The notes under the pieces were generated by a model. That model saw nothing but the letters and a program-made list of their open reading frames with translations. It was not told the origin of the DNA and did no database searches. The position numbers were made by a program, and so were the translations under genes. A DNA stretch of 22,399 nucleotides from Halanaerobiales bacterium. GTDB lineage: Bacteria > Bacillota_F > Halanaerobiia > DY22613. The stretch spans positions 1-22,399 of the forward strand of contig JAGMES010000069.1 of assembly GCA_023128035.1 (NCBI GenBank), given 5' to 3'. Of the stretch, positions 14,511 to 22,062 are shown piece after piece; position 1 is the stretch's first letter; every line of letters begins with the position of its first letter.

Positions 14511-16795
14511 TATTGGATCGTAATTCTAGAATCAGCTAAACTAGCTGGGATAGGGTCTGTTAAGTTTGTAAGATAATCAACGAGTATATCCCATTGTGTT
14601 TCTGTGGTTTCTTTTTCGCTAAGTACTTTATCAGAAAGACCATAGTATTTACCGTAATTATAACTATCGAAAGCCACTACATAGGTTGTATTATCATCAA
14701 TTGGTGTACCATTTTCTTCAAAGCATTCAACAATGACGGTATCATTTGTGGAATCAACAGTAATAGTATATTCCATACCAGAAACTTGAATATCTGCATT
14801 ATCATAACGGTCAGATCTTGCTTGAACGAAATCTTTTAAATCATTACCTTTAATCTCAGCTACTACAACGTTATTGGTAACATACTTATAAAGTTCTTCC
14901 AATGCTTCTTCATATACAGAGCCAGGTTCTATGGAAACACCTGTGTTTATAGAATTACTTGGGAATGTTGCGAAATCTGCACCTGTGAAATCTCTGATGG
15001 CGTCAGTCATCAAGTTTCCAGCGGTATTAGAACCATCATATTGACTATCACCAGCGGTGATGGCAACTTCAGTGGTTGCAAGTTCGTTCCCAGATGTAGT
15101 AATAATTTTAATGCTAGTTCGTTCGATACCAGCATAATCTAAACTAGCACCATTTTCGATATATTGAACTAATGTTTCAGCATCAGTCACATATAGAGAA
15201 ATACCAGAATCAGCACAATCAAATTCGTATCCACTAGCTATAAAACTATTTACACCTACAGTATAAGTTTGAGATTCATCAATAGGGTTACCTGAATAAT
15301 TTGTTAAAGCTATTTCCATTTCTCCATCGGTAACAGTTACTGCATAATTGATTCCAGAAACTCTTAGGTCAATAGAGTCATAGCGGCAACCATAAGTAAT
15401 CAAAGATCTGATCTCAGTAGTTGTCATATTATATTTAATAATTTCATTACCAAAAGGCAATAATTCATAGACATCACTTACGGTAATATCGTTTTCCAAA
15501 GAGCTGATTCGAATTCCACCATTATTTTGGAAAGCTATATCAAGATTATGTACCTCAGTTATTGAATCAGTTATCAAAGATCCTAACTCTTCTTTTCCAT
15601 CAATAGGGTTTAGAGCAGATCCAATTACTCTGGTTAAGGATTCATTATTATAAAAAGCATTTACCATAGCTTGAATATTTTCATTTATTTCAGTATCACC
15701 ATCTTCAATCTGCAAATCAATTAATTCACCAGTAACTGATTTTACTTCTCCATTTTCTAAAGTTACGATAACTTTTCCTAAATAATTTAGATCATCTCCA
15801 GCTTGGGCAATTGTAACTCCATTTACTTCAGTAGGAGTATTAATTTCAGAATGAGAATGCCCTCCAATAATTAAGTCTAATTCACTCATCTGTTCAGCAA
15901 GAGCTTGATCCTTATCAATTCCAAGATGTGTTAAACCGATCACCAAATTATTTTCTGTTGCTAGATCTACATAATCTGTTGCTGCTTCTAATTCTTCAGT
16001 AAACTCAATTCCCTGAATTTTATCTGGATGGGTATTTGGGATTCCGCTGCTGCTAATGTGAAGGAGTCCTAAGATAGCAATATTTAGGTCATTATCAGTT
16101 TTAAAGGTTATGTAAGGTTTTGGTTGTGGTAATATTCCTGTGGTTACATTTAAGTTTGCACAGATTAATGGGAAATCTGCATCAGCAATTCGATCTTTTA
16201 GAATCTCCTGACCATAATCAAAATCATGATTACCAATGCACATAGCATCAAATCCTACAGCATTCATCAGATCGATCATCGGTTTACCTTTTGGGTCATA
16301 TTGATCAACGACTGGGTTTCCACTAAACATATCTCCAGCACTGAGTAAGAGAAGGTTTGTATAATCTTCTCTATATTGATTCAGATACCAGGTTAATTTT
16401 GGGAAATTATTAATTTCTCCGTGGGTATCATTGACATGTAGGATAGCTATTTCAGTGATTACTGGATAGTGAAGAGTAATCGAAGGCATATCCTTTTTAA
16501 CATCAATATAGACCTGTCCAGTTCCTTCATTTCCGATCAACGCAAATAATGTTTTACCATTTGAGAGATCAGAGAGAGTAAACTCTCCATTAGAATTTGT
16601 TATTGCCTCTATATTTGAATCCACAACAGTTATTTTGAGATTAGATATTGGATTATCTGATTCATTTAACACAATACCAGAAAACGCTAATGTTTTATTA
16701 ATTTGGGAAAAAGTATAACCTGATAGTAGCACACTTACTAATAAAAAGAAAAACAAAGTAAAGCTTAGCTTTTTGTTAAAGTTTTTTCTCATCAT
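14510..16795 (-). CDS. Secreted 5'-nucleotidase / UshA-type phosphoesterase with duplicated C-terminal domain
   Basis: This 761-residue exported metallophosphoesterase hydrolyses nucleotides or related phosphate esters outside the cytoplasm. In order: a signal peptide (basic start, hydrophobic core 11-26); a carboxypeptidase-regulatory-like beta-sandwich (about 37-108); a metallophosphoesterase domain with LHVNDTHGE (119-127), GDMFSG (154-159), GNHDFDYG (188-195), THLG (289-292) and GGHSHS (311-316); a first 5'-nucleotidase C-terminal domain with the substrate motif NGGIR (425-429); and a second, diverged copy (about 590-725) starting GNLMTDAIRDFTGADFATFP, where NGGIR is replaced by SNSINTG. 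Normal UshA-like enzymes are about 550 residues with one such domain. The ATG overlaps the stop of the upstream small gene; GAGGAGG lies just before it. Confidence 0.88.
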   Translation of the reverse strand: MMRKNFNKKLSFTLFFFLLVSVLLSGYTFSQINKTLAFSGIVLNESDNPISNLKITVVDSNIEAITNSNGEFTLSDLSNGKTLFALIGNEGTGQVYIDVKKDMPSITLHYPVITEIAILHVNDTHGEINNFPKLTWYLNQYREDYTNLLLLSAGDMFSGNPVVDQYDPKGKPMIDLMNAVGFDAMCIGNHDFDYGQEILKDRIADADFPLICANLNVTTGILPQPKPYITFKTDNDLNIAILGLLHISSSGIPNTHPDKIQGIEFTEELEAATDYVDLATENNLVIGLTHLGIDKDQALAEQMSELDLIIGGHSHSEINTPTEVNGVTIAQAGDDLNYLGKVIVTLENGEVKSVTGELIDLQIEDGDTEINENIQAMVNAFYNNESLTRVIGSALNPIDGKEELGSLITDSITEVHNLDIAFQNNGGIRISSLENDITVSDVYELLPFGNEIIKYNMTTTEIRSLITYGCRYDSIDLRVSGINYAVTVTDGEMEIALTNYSGNPIDESQTYTVGVNSFIASGYEFDCADSGISLYVTDAETLVQYIENGASLDYAGIERTSIKIITTSGNELATTEVAITAGDSQYDGSNTAGNLMTDAIRDFTGADFATFPSNSINTGVSIEPGSVYEEALEELYKYVTNNVVVAEIKGNDLKDFVQARSDRYDNADIQVSGMEYTITVDSTNDTVIVECFEENGTPIDDNTTYVVAFDSYNYGKYYGLSDKVLSEKETTETQWDILVDYLTNLTDPIPASLADSRITIQ

Positions 16796-16992
16796 TTATC
16801 CTCCTCAATTTTAAGATTTTCTCCACCAATTAACTCACCTTCTAAAGAAATAGGATGACTGAGATTAGTAACGATGATTTTTTCTCCTCTATGTACTGCA
16901 TTATAATCTTCCATTGAATACTTTCTCAATACATCTTTTACTTTAGCTCCTTGAAAAATTTTGATGGATTTATGATTAATGTTTACTTCCAT
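16792..16992 (-). CDS. Small ThiS/ubiquitin-fold-like protein coupled to the 5'-nucleotidase
   Basis: This is a 66-residue soluble protein. The pattern of an early strand with Asn and Gln-Gly turn (EVNINHKSIKIFQGAKVKDV), a helix, and later strands ending SLEGELIGGENLKI is reminiscent of the beta-grasp fold of ThiS/MoaD proteins. It lacks the C-terminal Gly-Gly needed for thiocarboxylate chemistry, so it would not be a sulfur carrier. AAAGGAGGTG lies at ideal spacing before the ATG. Its TGA overlaps the nucleotidase start (ATGATGA region), so the pair is translationally coupled. The fold call is tentative and no function is known. Confidence 0.7.
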   Translation of the reverse strand: MEVNINHKSIKIFQGAKVKDVLRKYSMEDYNAVHRGEKIIVTNLSHPISLEGELIGGENLKIEEDK

Positions 16993-17119
16993 AGAACACC
17001 TCCTTTGAGTAGAATAAGGTGATTTTCAGCGAAAAGTTGTGCAAATAAATTGTCAGACATCTTAAAAGAATTCGACATCTCAAAATAAAACACCTTCTTT
17101 TATTACTATTTACCGTAAT

Positions 17120-17125
17120 ATTATA
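17120..17125 (-). promoter_or_regulatory. Possible -10 box for the small-protein/5'-nucleotidase pair
   Basis: TATAAT reads on the minus strand at 17125-17120, about 130 bp before the start. No convincing -35 box accompanies it. Two direct GACATCT repeats 18 bp apart (17056 and 17074, plus-strand reading) lie between it and the gene and could be a regulator site. Confidence 0.3.
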
Positions 17126-17160
17126 GAAAAAAATTATTTAATTTCATTTGGCTATTTGAG

Positions 17161-17196
17161 GAAAAGAAAAAGCTGTTCGTATAATTACGAACAGCT
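17161..17196 (-). terminator. Intrinsic terminator for the minus-strand beta-barrel gene
   Basis: AGCTGTTCGTA (17171-17181) pairs perfectly with 17186-17196 around TAAT. Read on the minus strand the stem is followed by TTTTTCTTTTC. It ends transcription from the broken gene at 17363-18179 after passing the dispersed repeat. Confidence 0.85.
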
Positions 17197-17222
17197 ATGT
17201 TACGATTTAAAATAAATTAAAA

Positions 17223-17274
17223 GTCGAAATAATAACAAGTTATTATTTCTTAAGTTTTAACGACTTCAGAAGGA
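17223..17274 (+). repeat. Dispersed structured repeat, copy A
   Basis: This 52-bp core contains an 11-bp perfect stem GAAATAATAAC / GTTATTATTTC (17226-17236, 17239-17249) with an AA loop, then cttaagttttaacgacttca and gaagga. It matches copy B (20442-20494) in inverted orientation. Weaker similarity continues to about 17316 (aagttttga). A partial complement of the taacgac-cagaagg end lies at 17348-17368 across the stop codon of the broken gene. Confidence 0.75.
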
Positions 17275-17362
17275 GTTTTGACTTTCGTTGAAGTTTTGAA
17301 ATTATCATGAAATATTTTACCCTCACCTAAAAAGGAGTGGTACTTTACCTTCTGAAATGTCG

Positions 17363-18179
17363 TTAAAATTCAAAGTTTAAACCAGTATTTAATGAACTAT
17401 ACCCATTATTCTTGAGTTCTTTATAATATTCCCCGATAAAAGTTGTGTTTTTATTGATCACTTTATCAGCCTTAACTGAAATTTTATCAGTATAGTCTGT
17501 ATTTATCATAAATCTACCTGTTACCTTCAGATCATTTGTCGCTTTATATTCTATGATACTTTCAAAATGTGTATTGGAAGAGTCAAATTCTTTGTTTAAA
17601 AGTAGAATATAATTCATTTTCTCATTAATAAGAATCTTATAGGTCGCTCCTAAAGTAAATTGAATGTCATCTATTTTTGTAAAGTTGGAAGTGAGTTTAA
17701 CTTTGAACGAATTTTTTGGGTTAATTCTGTGGTTAAATCCATTTATGATCTCTATTCCTACATTACCATCGTCATAAAAGTCCTAGACCAGCAGAAAAAC
17801 TATTAATGTCATAGCTTGTATATTTAAGATATTCTCCACGTCCTAAAATAGAAAAGATAGAACCATTTTGTTCAGCCATTTTGTGCTTAATCTCAGTTAT
17901 TAGGTTTGTAAAACCATTAGCTGCAGAAAGGGAACTTGAGAACTCAGTTTTTTGAGAGACACCGTAACTAAAAATAATTTCGCTTTCCATACCATTGTTT
18001 AATTTATGACCATGGGAAAATTCAATAGGGCGAACAAAATAACTTAAGAAACCGTGATTAATTGGGTTTTCAAGTTGAGCAGTATTCATAAAATGATCCC
18101 AGTACGGAGTTTGTTCAGCAGATACGCCTAAAGTGATTGCTACGATGATGAGTGCAGTGAGTAGTAGAATTTTTTTCAT
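17363..18179 (-). pseudogene. Outer-membrane-type beta-barrel protein gene with one frameshift
   Basis: Translation from the ATG at 18179 (AGGAGG six bases upstream) gives a signal peptide (MKKILLLTALIIVAITLGVSA) and about 110 residues before a TGA at 17774-17772. In the next frame the protein continues without a stop from DFYDDGNVGIEIINGF through the segment around 17617 to the TAA at 17365-17363. One extra base near 17779-17782 (a G in CTAGGAC) restores one 271-residue frame. The whole product is made of alternating strands typical of beta-barrels and ends TGLNFEF, a terminal aromatic like the outer-membrane C-terminal signal. This supports a diderm host. It could be a real pseudogene, a sequencing error or phase variation; no long homopolymer is at the site. 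Family not recognised. Confidence 0.72.
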
Positions 18180-18207
18180 TGTAAACCTCCTATAATTAAT
18201 AAACTTT

Positions 18208-18227
18208 ATATATAGTTCACTATATAT
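18208..18227. promoter_or_regulatory. 20-bp operator-like palindrome in the divergent region
   Basis: ATATATAGT (18208-18216) and its complement ACTATATAT (18219-18227) are separated by TC. It lies about 30 bp before the minus-strand barrel gene and about 80 bp before spmA. It is likely a repressor site and may overlap the minus-strand promoter. A further imperfect inverted repeat ATGCCA / TGGCAT lies at 18251-18272. Confidence 0.45.
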
Positions 18228-18302
18228 GTTCTAAATCCTCTTATTTTAGCATGCCAATTCACACCATGGCATAAGATGGATAGGAGGGGGGTGATTTGAT
18301 TG

Positions 18303-18881
18303 ATGAATAAAATTTGGCTGTTTTTGATCATATCAGGGATTATTGTTGGAATTATAAATGGCCGAATGGAGGCTGTTTCAGCAAGTATACTTAAGTCAGC
18401 TATGGATAGTGTGGATATATTATTCAGATTAATTGGTCCTATGGCTTTCTGGCTTGGGATCATGAAAATCGCTGAAAAGTCGGGGTTTACATTCCTTATT
18501 GCCCGATTGATAAAGCCTTTGATGATAAGAATTTTTCCTGAGATTCCACCTGAGCATCCTGCTATGGGAGCAATGATGATGAATTTTAGCGCAAATATTT
18601 TAGGATTAGGTAATGCATCTACACCATTAGGAATTCAGGCGATGAAAGAACTCCAAACTTTAAACCCCTCTCCTGAACGAGCTACAAAGGCTATGTTAAC
18701 ATTTATGGTCATCAACACTTCGAGTATAACCTTACTTCCTGGAACGATGATTGGGTTAAGGGTTGCTGCTGGTTCAAAAGAACCAACCGTGATAATCGGT
18801 ACGACCCTTTTTGCAACTATGATCTCTACTATTGCAGCCTTAATGGTGGATCGGTTCTGTCGGAAGAGATTTAAAGATTAG
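18303..18881 (+). CDS. spmA: Spore maturation protein A
   Basis: This 192-residue integral membrane protein of the nucleoside-recognition (Gate) family is, in Bacillus, needed with SpmB for spore core dehydration. The signatures are MNKIWLFLIISGIIVGIING at the start, PMAFWLGIMKIAEKSG, the ANILGLGNASTPLGIQAMKE segment and FMVINTSSITLLPGTMIGLR. Length equals the family norm. The ATG at 18303 gives the normal N-terminus and follows AGGAGGGGGG; TTG 18300 is a near alternative. The spmB gene follows after 14 bp. The mechanism of the pair is unclear; homologues also occur in non-sporulating bacteria, so the gene alone does not prove sporulation. Confidence 0.95.
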   Translation: MNKIWLFLIISGIIVGIINGRMEAVSASILKSAMDSVDILFRLIGPMAFWLGIMKIAEKSGFTFLIARLIKPLMIRIFPEIPPEHPAMGAMMMNFSANILGLGNASTPLGIQAMKELQTLNPSPERATKAMLTFMVINTSSITLLPGTMIGLRVAAGSKEPTVIIGTTLFATMISTIAALMVDRFCRKRFKD

Positions 18882-18895
18882 GGGGTGGCTAAGTT

Positions 18896-19426
18896 ATGAT
18901 GCAAATTATTCAGACCATCTCTGTGTGGGCGATTCCTGTGATTTTATTTATCATTCCCGTTTATGGATTTATTAAGGGAGTGGATGTTTATGATACCTTT
19001 GTGGAAGGAGCGAAGGATGGTTTTTGGACTGTAGTTAAGATAATCCCTTATCTTGTGGCAATGATGGTTACAATTAATATTTTAAGAGCATCGGGGACGT
19101 TAGATTTAATAGCAAAAGGAGTTGAGCCAATTTTAAACTTTTTTCAAATTCCAAAGGATATATTTCCATTGGTGATATTAAGACCATTGTCAGGAAGTGG
19201 ATCATTGGCTTTTGTTAACTCTATCTTTCAAGAGGCTGGCCCTGATTCTTTATTAGGTAAAATGGCTTCTACAATCATGGGGAGTTCAGAGACAACTTTT
19301 TATGTGGTTGCGGTATATTTCGGAGCTGTAGGGATAAAAGATAGTCGCTATGCGATTCCGATAGGTCTGATAGCAGATATAGCTGGTTTTTTAGGAGCAG
19401 TATATATTTGTAACCTTCTTTTTTAG
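18896..19426 (+). CDS. spmB: Spore maturation protein B
   Basis: This 176-residue membrane protein is the partner of SpmA. Family features visible are IPVILFIIPVYGFIKGVDVY, the FVEGAKDGFWTVVKIIPYLV segment, LRPLSGSGSLAFV and MGSSETTFYVVAVYFGAVGI, and a final membrane helix. Two ATGs (18896 and 18899) follow GGGGGTGG. It is translated from the same mRNA as spmA. No terminator is seen after it before the next promoter at 19447. Confidence 0.95.
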   Translation: MMQIIQTISVWAIPVILFIIPVYGFIKGVDVYDTFVEGAKDGFWTVVKIIPYLVAMMVTINILRASGTLDLIAKGVEPILNFFQIPKDIFPLVILRPLSGSGSLAFVNSIFQEAGPDSLLGKMASTIMGSSETTFYVVAVYFGAVGIKDSRYAIPIGLIADIAGFLGAVYICNLLF

Positions 19427-19446
19427 AAAAAACTTTTCTTTACAGT

Positions 19447-19475
19447 TTGACAATTTTTGTAATGAGGCATATAAT
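19447..19475 (+). promoter_or_regulatory. Perfect consensus sigma-A promoter
   Basis: TTGACA (19447-19452), exactly 17 bp, then TATAAT (19470-19475). It lies about 48 bp before the PHP gene start, so that gene is expressed independently of spmAB. Confidence 0.9.
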
Positions 19476-19522
19476 AAAATTGACTATAAAAGTTATTTGA
19501 ATAAGTTAGGGAGGAATAAAAA

Positions 19523-20389
19523 TTGGCTATAGATTTGCATTTGCACACTAAAGCATCTGATGGGAGTTTTACCCCTGCTGAGATTGTAGAAGAGGCAAAA
19601 AAAGTAGGTTTAACTGCTATAGGTATAACAGATCATGATACAATGGATGGGGTAGACGAGGCTTTAAGAATGGGGCTAAAATTAGGTATAGAAGTTGTCC
19701 CAGGGATAGAGTTAAATACTGATTATGAAGATCGTGAGATACATGTTTTAGGATATTATCTTGATCACACAAATGATGAATTTCAGCGTATCTTAGAAAC
19801 TTTACAAGTCGCCAGGGTTAATAGGGTTGAAAAAATAGTTGAAAAATTAAATAATCAAGGTATTCTGATATCTATTGAAAGGGTTAAAGAATTTGCAGGA
19901 GAGGGTTCAATGGGTCGACCTCATATTGCACAAGCGATTTTAGAAGCAGGTTATGCGAATAATTGGGAAGAAATTTTTACAAGTTTAATTGGGCGAGAGT
20001 GTCCAGCATATGTTCCTAGAACTAAACTTACTCCCTTTTCTGCAGTTGAATTAATCTTAAAAGTAGGTGGAGTACCTGTATTGGCTCACCCCGGATTGAA
20101 TGATCTAGATGAGATTATTCCACATTTAATTGAAATGGGATTGATGGGAATTGAAGTTTATCACTTTGAACATTCTGAAGAAGATAAGATTCATTATCTT
20201 AAGATAGCTCAAGAGAACGGTTTGATTATAACTGGAGGATCAGATTGTCATGGCCCAGGGAAAAAATCGGGAGTTCGGTTAGGTCGAGTTAAATTACCTA
20301 TTGAATTGCTTAATGACTTAAAAGAGGCTAAAAAATCTTTAACGATATTTCAGAAGGCGGTTTTCAAAGAAAAATCCTCCTCTTTTTAG
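19523..20389 (+). CDS. PHP-domain phosphoesterase (TrpH/RNase AM type)
   Basis: This 288-residue PHP metal-dependent phosphoesterase belongs to the TrpH/YciV group, whose characterised members degrade nucleoside 3',5'-bisphosphates or trim short RNA 5' ends. Metal-ligand motifs in order: DLHLHTKASDG (4-14), ITDHDT (35-40), PGIELNT with its Glu, HVLGYYLD, GRPHIAQAI, LAHPG and GGSDCHG. The start is TTG at 19523 with AGGGAGGA at proper spacing; MAIDLHLHT is the family N-terminus, and no ATG lies upstream. A G-T-rich stem (tcctcctct with agaggggga, 20374-20399) overlaps the stop and may be a weak terminator. Confidence 0.9.
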   Translation: MAIDLHLHTKASDGSFTPAEIVEEAKKVGLTAIGITDHDTMDGVDEALRMGLKLGIEVVPGIELNTDYEDREIHVLGYYLDHTNDEFQRILETLQVARVNRVEKIVEKLNNQGILISIERVKEFAGEGSMGRPHIAQAILEAGYANNWEEIFTSLIGRECPAYVPRTKLTPFSAVELILKVGGVPVLAHPGLNDLDEIIPHLIEMGLMGIEVYHFEHSEEDKIHYLKIAQENGLIITGGSDCHGPGKKSGVRLGRVKLPIELLNDLKEAKKSLTIFQKAVFKEKSSSF

Positions 20390-20441
20390 ATAGAGGGGGA
20401 AGTATTAGTGTAGTCTCAAAACTTTAGTAGGAGTTCAAATT

Positions 20442-20494
20442 TCCTTCTGAAGTCGTTAAACTTAAGAAATAATAACGTAAGTTATTATTTCGAC
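20442..20494 (-). repeat. Dispersed structured repeat, copy B (inverted relative to copy A)
   Basis: Its reverse complement matches 17223-17274 with only a two-base loop change and one T fewer. The stem GAAATAATAAC / GTTATTATTTC is intact in both copies, with loops GTAA here and AA in copy A. Weaker similarity continues to about 20408 (plus strand tcaaaacttt). It lies in the 215-bp gap between the PHP gene and the foldase, which otherwise shows no gene. Confidence 0.75.
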
Positions 20495-20603
20495 ATTAAT
20501 GACAAAAGCAATTAAATAGTTTTTTTGATAATAGGCAGGAATTAAAACTATTTCTATAGAATTACTACTAATAGGGAAATGAGATATAAGGGGAGATGCG
20601 GAC

Positions 20604-21602
20604 ATGAAAAAAATGAATATGGTGACGATTTTAGTTTTAATTGCTTTATTGGTTTCCGTAGTAGGGATTAATAGTTTGGTTATAGCAGCAGATGAAAGTC
20701 AAGCTAATGCAATAGCAAGGGTAAATAACACATATATCAGTACAGATGATTATAACGAGCATCTTGAAAAGCAGATTTATCGTTTTAATTTGGCTTATAA
20801 TGTTGACCTAAAAACCGAATCACATACTGAACAGTTAGATAATCTGAAAAGACAGACTTTGGAGCAGATGGTTTGGAATATTATTCTTGAAAAGGTTACT
20901 TATGAGTTAGGTCTGGAAATAGCTGAAGAAGAGATTTTAGAACAACTTGAAGAGATAAAAGCAAACTATCCTGATGAAGATACTTTTCAGCAGGTTTTAG
21001 AAGAGGTTAATTATACTGTTGAGGAATTGCGTTATGATATTATATTAAATTTAACATATGAAAAATTATCATTTAGACTTGCTGAAGATGAAGGTGTTTC
21101 TGAAGAAGAAATGAGAGAGAGTTATGAAAAGGATCGTGAGTTTTTTACAGAACCAGAACAATTTAGAACATCTCATATTTTAGTTGATACTGAAGAGAAA
21201 GCAAAAGAGATGTTAGCAAAGATCAACAATGGTGAAGATTTTGCTCAGCTTGCAAAAGATAATTCCACCTGCCCAAGCGCTGAAAATGGTGGAGATTTAG
21301 GATTTTTTGATCTAGGTTCTGTGGTTGCAGAATTTGGACAGGCTACAGTTGCGTTAGAGATTGGTCAAATCAGCGATCTTGTTCAATCTCAATTTGGATG
21401 GCATATTATTAAGTTAGAAGATAAAAAAGAAGCAGTTGTTCATCCTTATGAAGAAGTTAAAGATATGATTTATGATGCTCTCTTTGCAAAAAAGAAGGAT
21501 AATATAGCTACCTCTTATCTTGATACTAAGAGAAGTGAAGCAGATATCGAATATTTTGATGATTTTTTCAACACAACCACAACTACAACTGAAAGCGAAT
21601 AG
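20604..21602 (+). CDS. SurA/PrsA-type peptidyl-prolyl cis-trans isomerase (parvulin foldase)
   Basis: This 332-residue exported foldase helps secreted or outer-membrane proteins fold. An N-terminal signal peptide (MKKMNMV, hydrophobic core, likely cleavage after VIAA near residue 28) is followed by a SurA-N-like helical chaperone region (about 30-180) rich in Glu. The parvulin domain (about 186-285) has FRTSHILVDT, GEDFAQLAKDNSTCPSAENG, GDLGFFDLG and SQFGWHIIKLEDK. PrsA of monoderm Firmicutes is a lipoprotein, but no lipobox Cys is present here, so the product would be soluble in the periplasm, as with SurA. The ATG follows GGGGAGATG. A final acidic and Thr-rich tail (FFNTTTTTTESE) is unusual. 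Confidence 0.88.
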   Translation: MKKMNMVTILVLIALLVSVVGINSLVIAADESQANAIARVNNTYISTDDYNEHLEKQIYRFNLAYNVDLKTESHTEQLDNLKRQTLEQMVWNIILEKVTYELGLEIAEEEILEQLEEIKANYPDEDTFQQVLEEVNYTVEELRYDIILNLTYEKLSFRLAEDEGVSEEEMRESYEKDREFFTEPEQFRTSHILVDTEEKAKEMLAKINNGEDFAQLAKDNSTCPSAENGGDLGFFDLGSVVAEFGQATVALEIGQISDLVQSQFGWHIIKLEDKKEAVVHPYEEVKDMIYDALFAKKKDNIATSYLDTKRSEADIEYFDDFFNTTTTTTESE

Positions 21603-21627
21603 AGAATAATGAATATCTTCTGCTTTT

Positions 21628-21655
21628 AGGTGGATACTAAAAAGGAAATCCATCT
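21628..21655 (+). promoter_or_regulatory. Stem next to the ribosome site of the 52-residue gene
   Basis: AGGTGGAT (21628-21635) pairs with ATCCATCT (21648-21655) with one G-T pair, ending directly before AAGGAGG. It might modulate translation of the small gene. A weak single observation. Confidence 0.3.
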
Positions 21656-21671
21656 TAAGGAGGAAAAATTT

Positions 21672-21830
21672 ATGGCTAATGAGATGTGGAAACGGTTGGA
21701 ACAACAGTTTTATAAGTACACAGAGACGTATGATAATAACATTATGACGATTGCTAAAGAGAAAAATCTAGTGATTGATGAAAGTACATTAAAACAAATT
21801 TTAGATGATGCCAAGCATCGCACCGTTTAG
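21672..21830 (+). CDS. Small unrecognised protein, 52 residues
   Basis: The ATG follows AAGGAGG at seven to nine bases, a much better start than the GTG at 21630. The product begins MANEMWKRLEQQFYKYTETY and ends LKQILDDAKHRTV. It is probably entirely helical, charged, with no signal or membrane segment. It lies 69 bp after the foldase and is followed by a strong terminator, so it may share that transcript. The good ribosome site and terminator support a real gene. No family is recognised. Confidence 0.7.
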   Translation: MANEMWKRLEQQFYKYTETYDNNIMTIAKEKNLVIDESTLKQILDDAKHRTV

Positions 21831-21838
21831 GGAAAGTG

Positions 21839-21887
21839 ATTCCGCCCGCACTTATGGTTTTTATCATAAGTGTGGGCGGAATTTTTG
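21839..21887 (+). terminator. Strong intrinsic terminator
   Basis: ATTCCGCCCGCACTTATG (21839-21856) pairs with 21865-21882 with one G-T pair around an eight-base loop and ends in TTTTT. It is GC-rich and right after the 52-residue gene. Confidence 0.92.
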
Positions 21888-21956
21888 TGTAACAGAAATT
21901 TTCCTATTGATTGCAAATATCATGTATTTGTCTATAACTACTAACTTTACATTTTG

Positions 21957-22062
21957 AACCTCTCACGACTAGAAGTCGCAAGATTCCCGTTTCATGGATT
22001 TCGTTACCTACTTTCTCCACGGGCATAACTTCGGGGCGTACCGACCCTAGTATGTAAAAAAA
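21957..22062 (-). ncRNA. IS200/IS605-type right end with omega-RNA-like structure
   Basis: Reading on the minus strand from the tnpB stop, the non-coding end folds into nested stems CCCG/CGGG (22023-22020 with 21989-21986) and TGGA/TCCA (22019-22016 with 21998-21995). A terminal hairpin then forms from CTTGCGACT and AGTCGTGAG (21982-21962). This layout, directly after tnpB and ending in a GTCGTGAGAGG-type hairpin, is that of the TnpB guide RNA scaffold. The guide would be the sequence beyond about 21957 on the minus strand (AAAATGTAAAG and on). The exact element end is not proven. Confidence 0.6.

Noticed and set aside
14594..14839. Plus-strand 81-codon open frame
   Set aside because: It is antisense within the 5'-nucleotidase, has a Cys/Ile-rich composition and no ribosome site.
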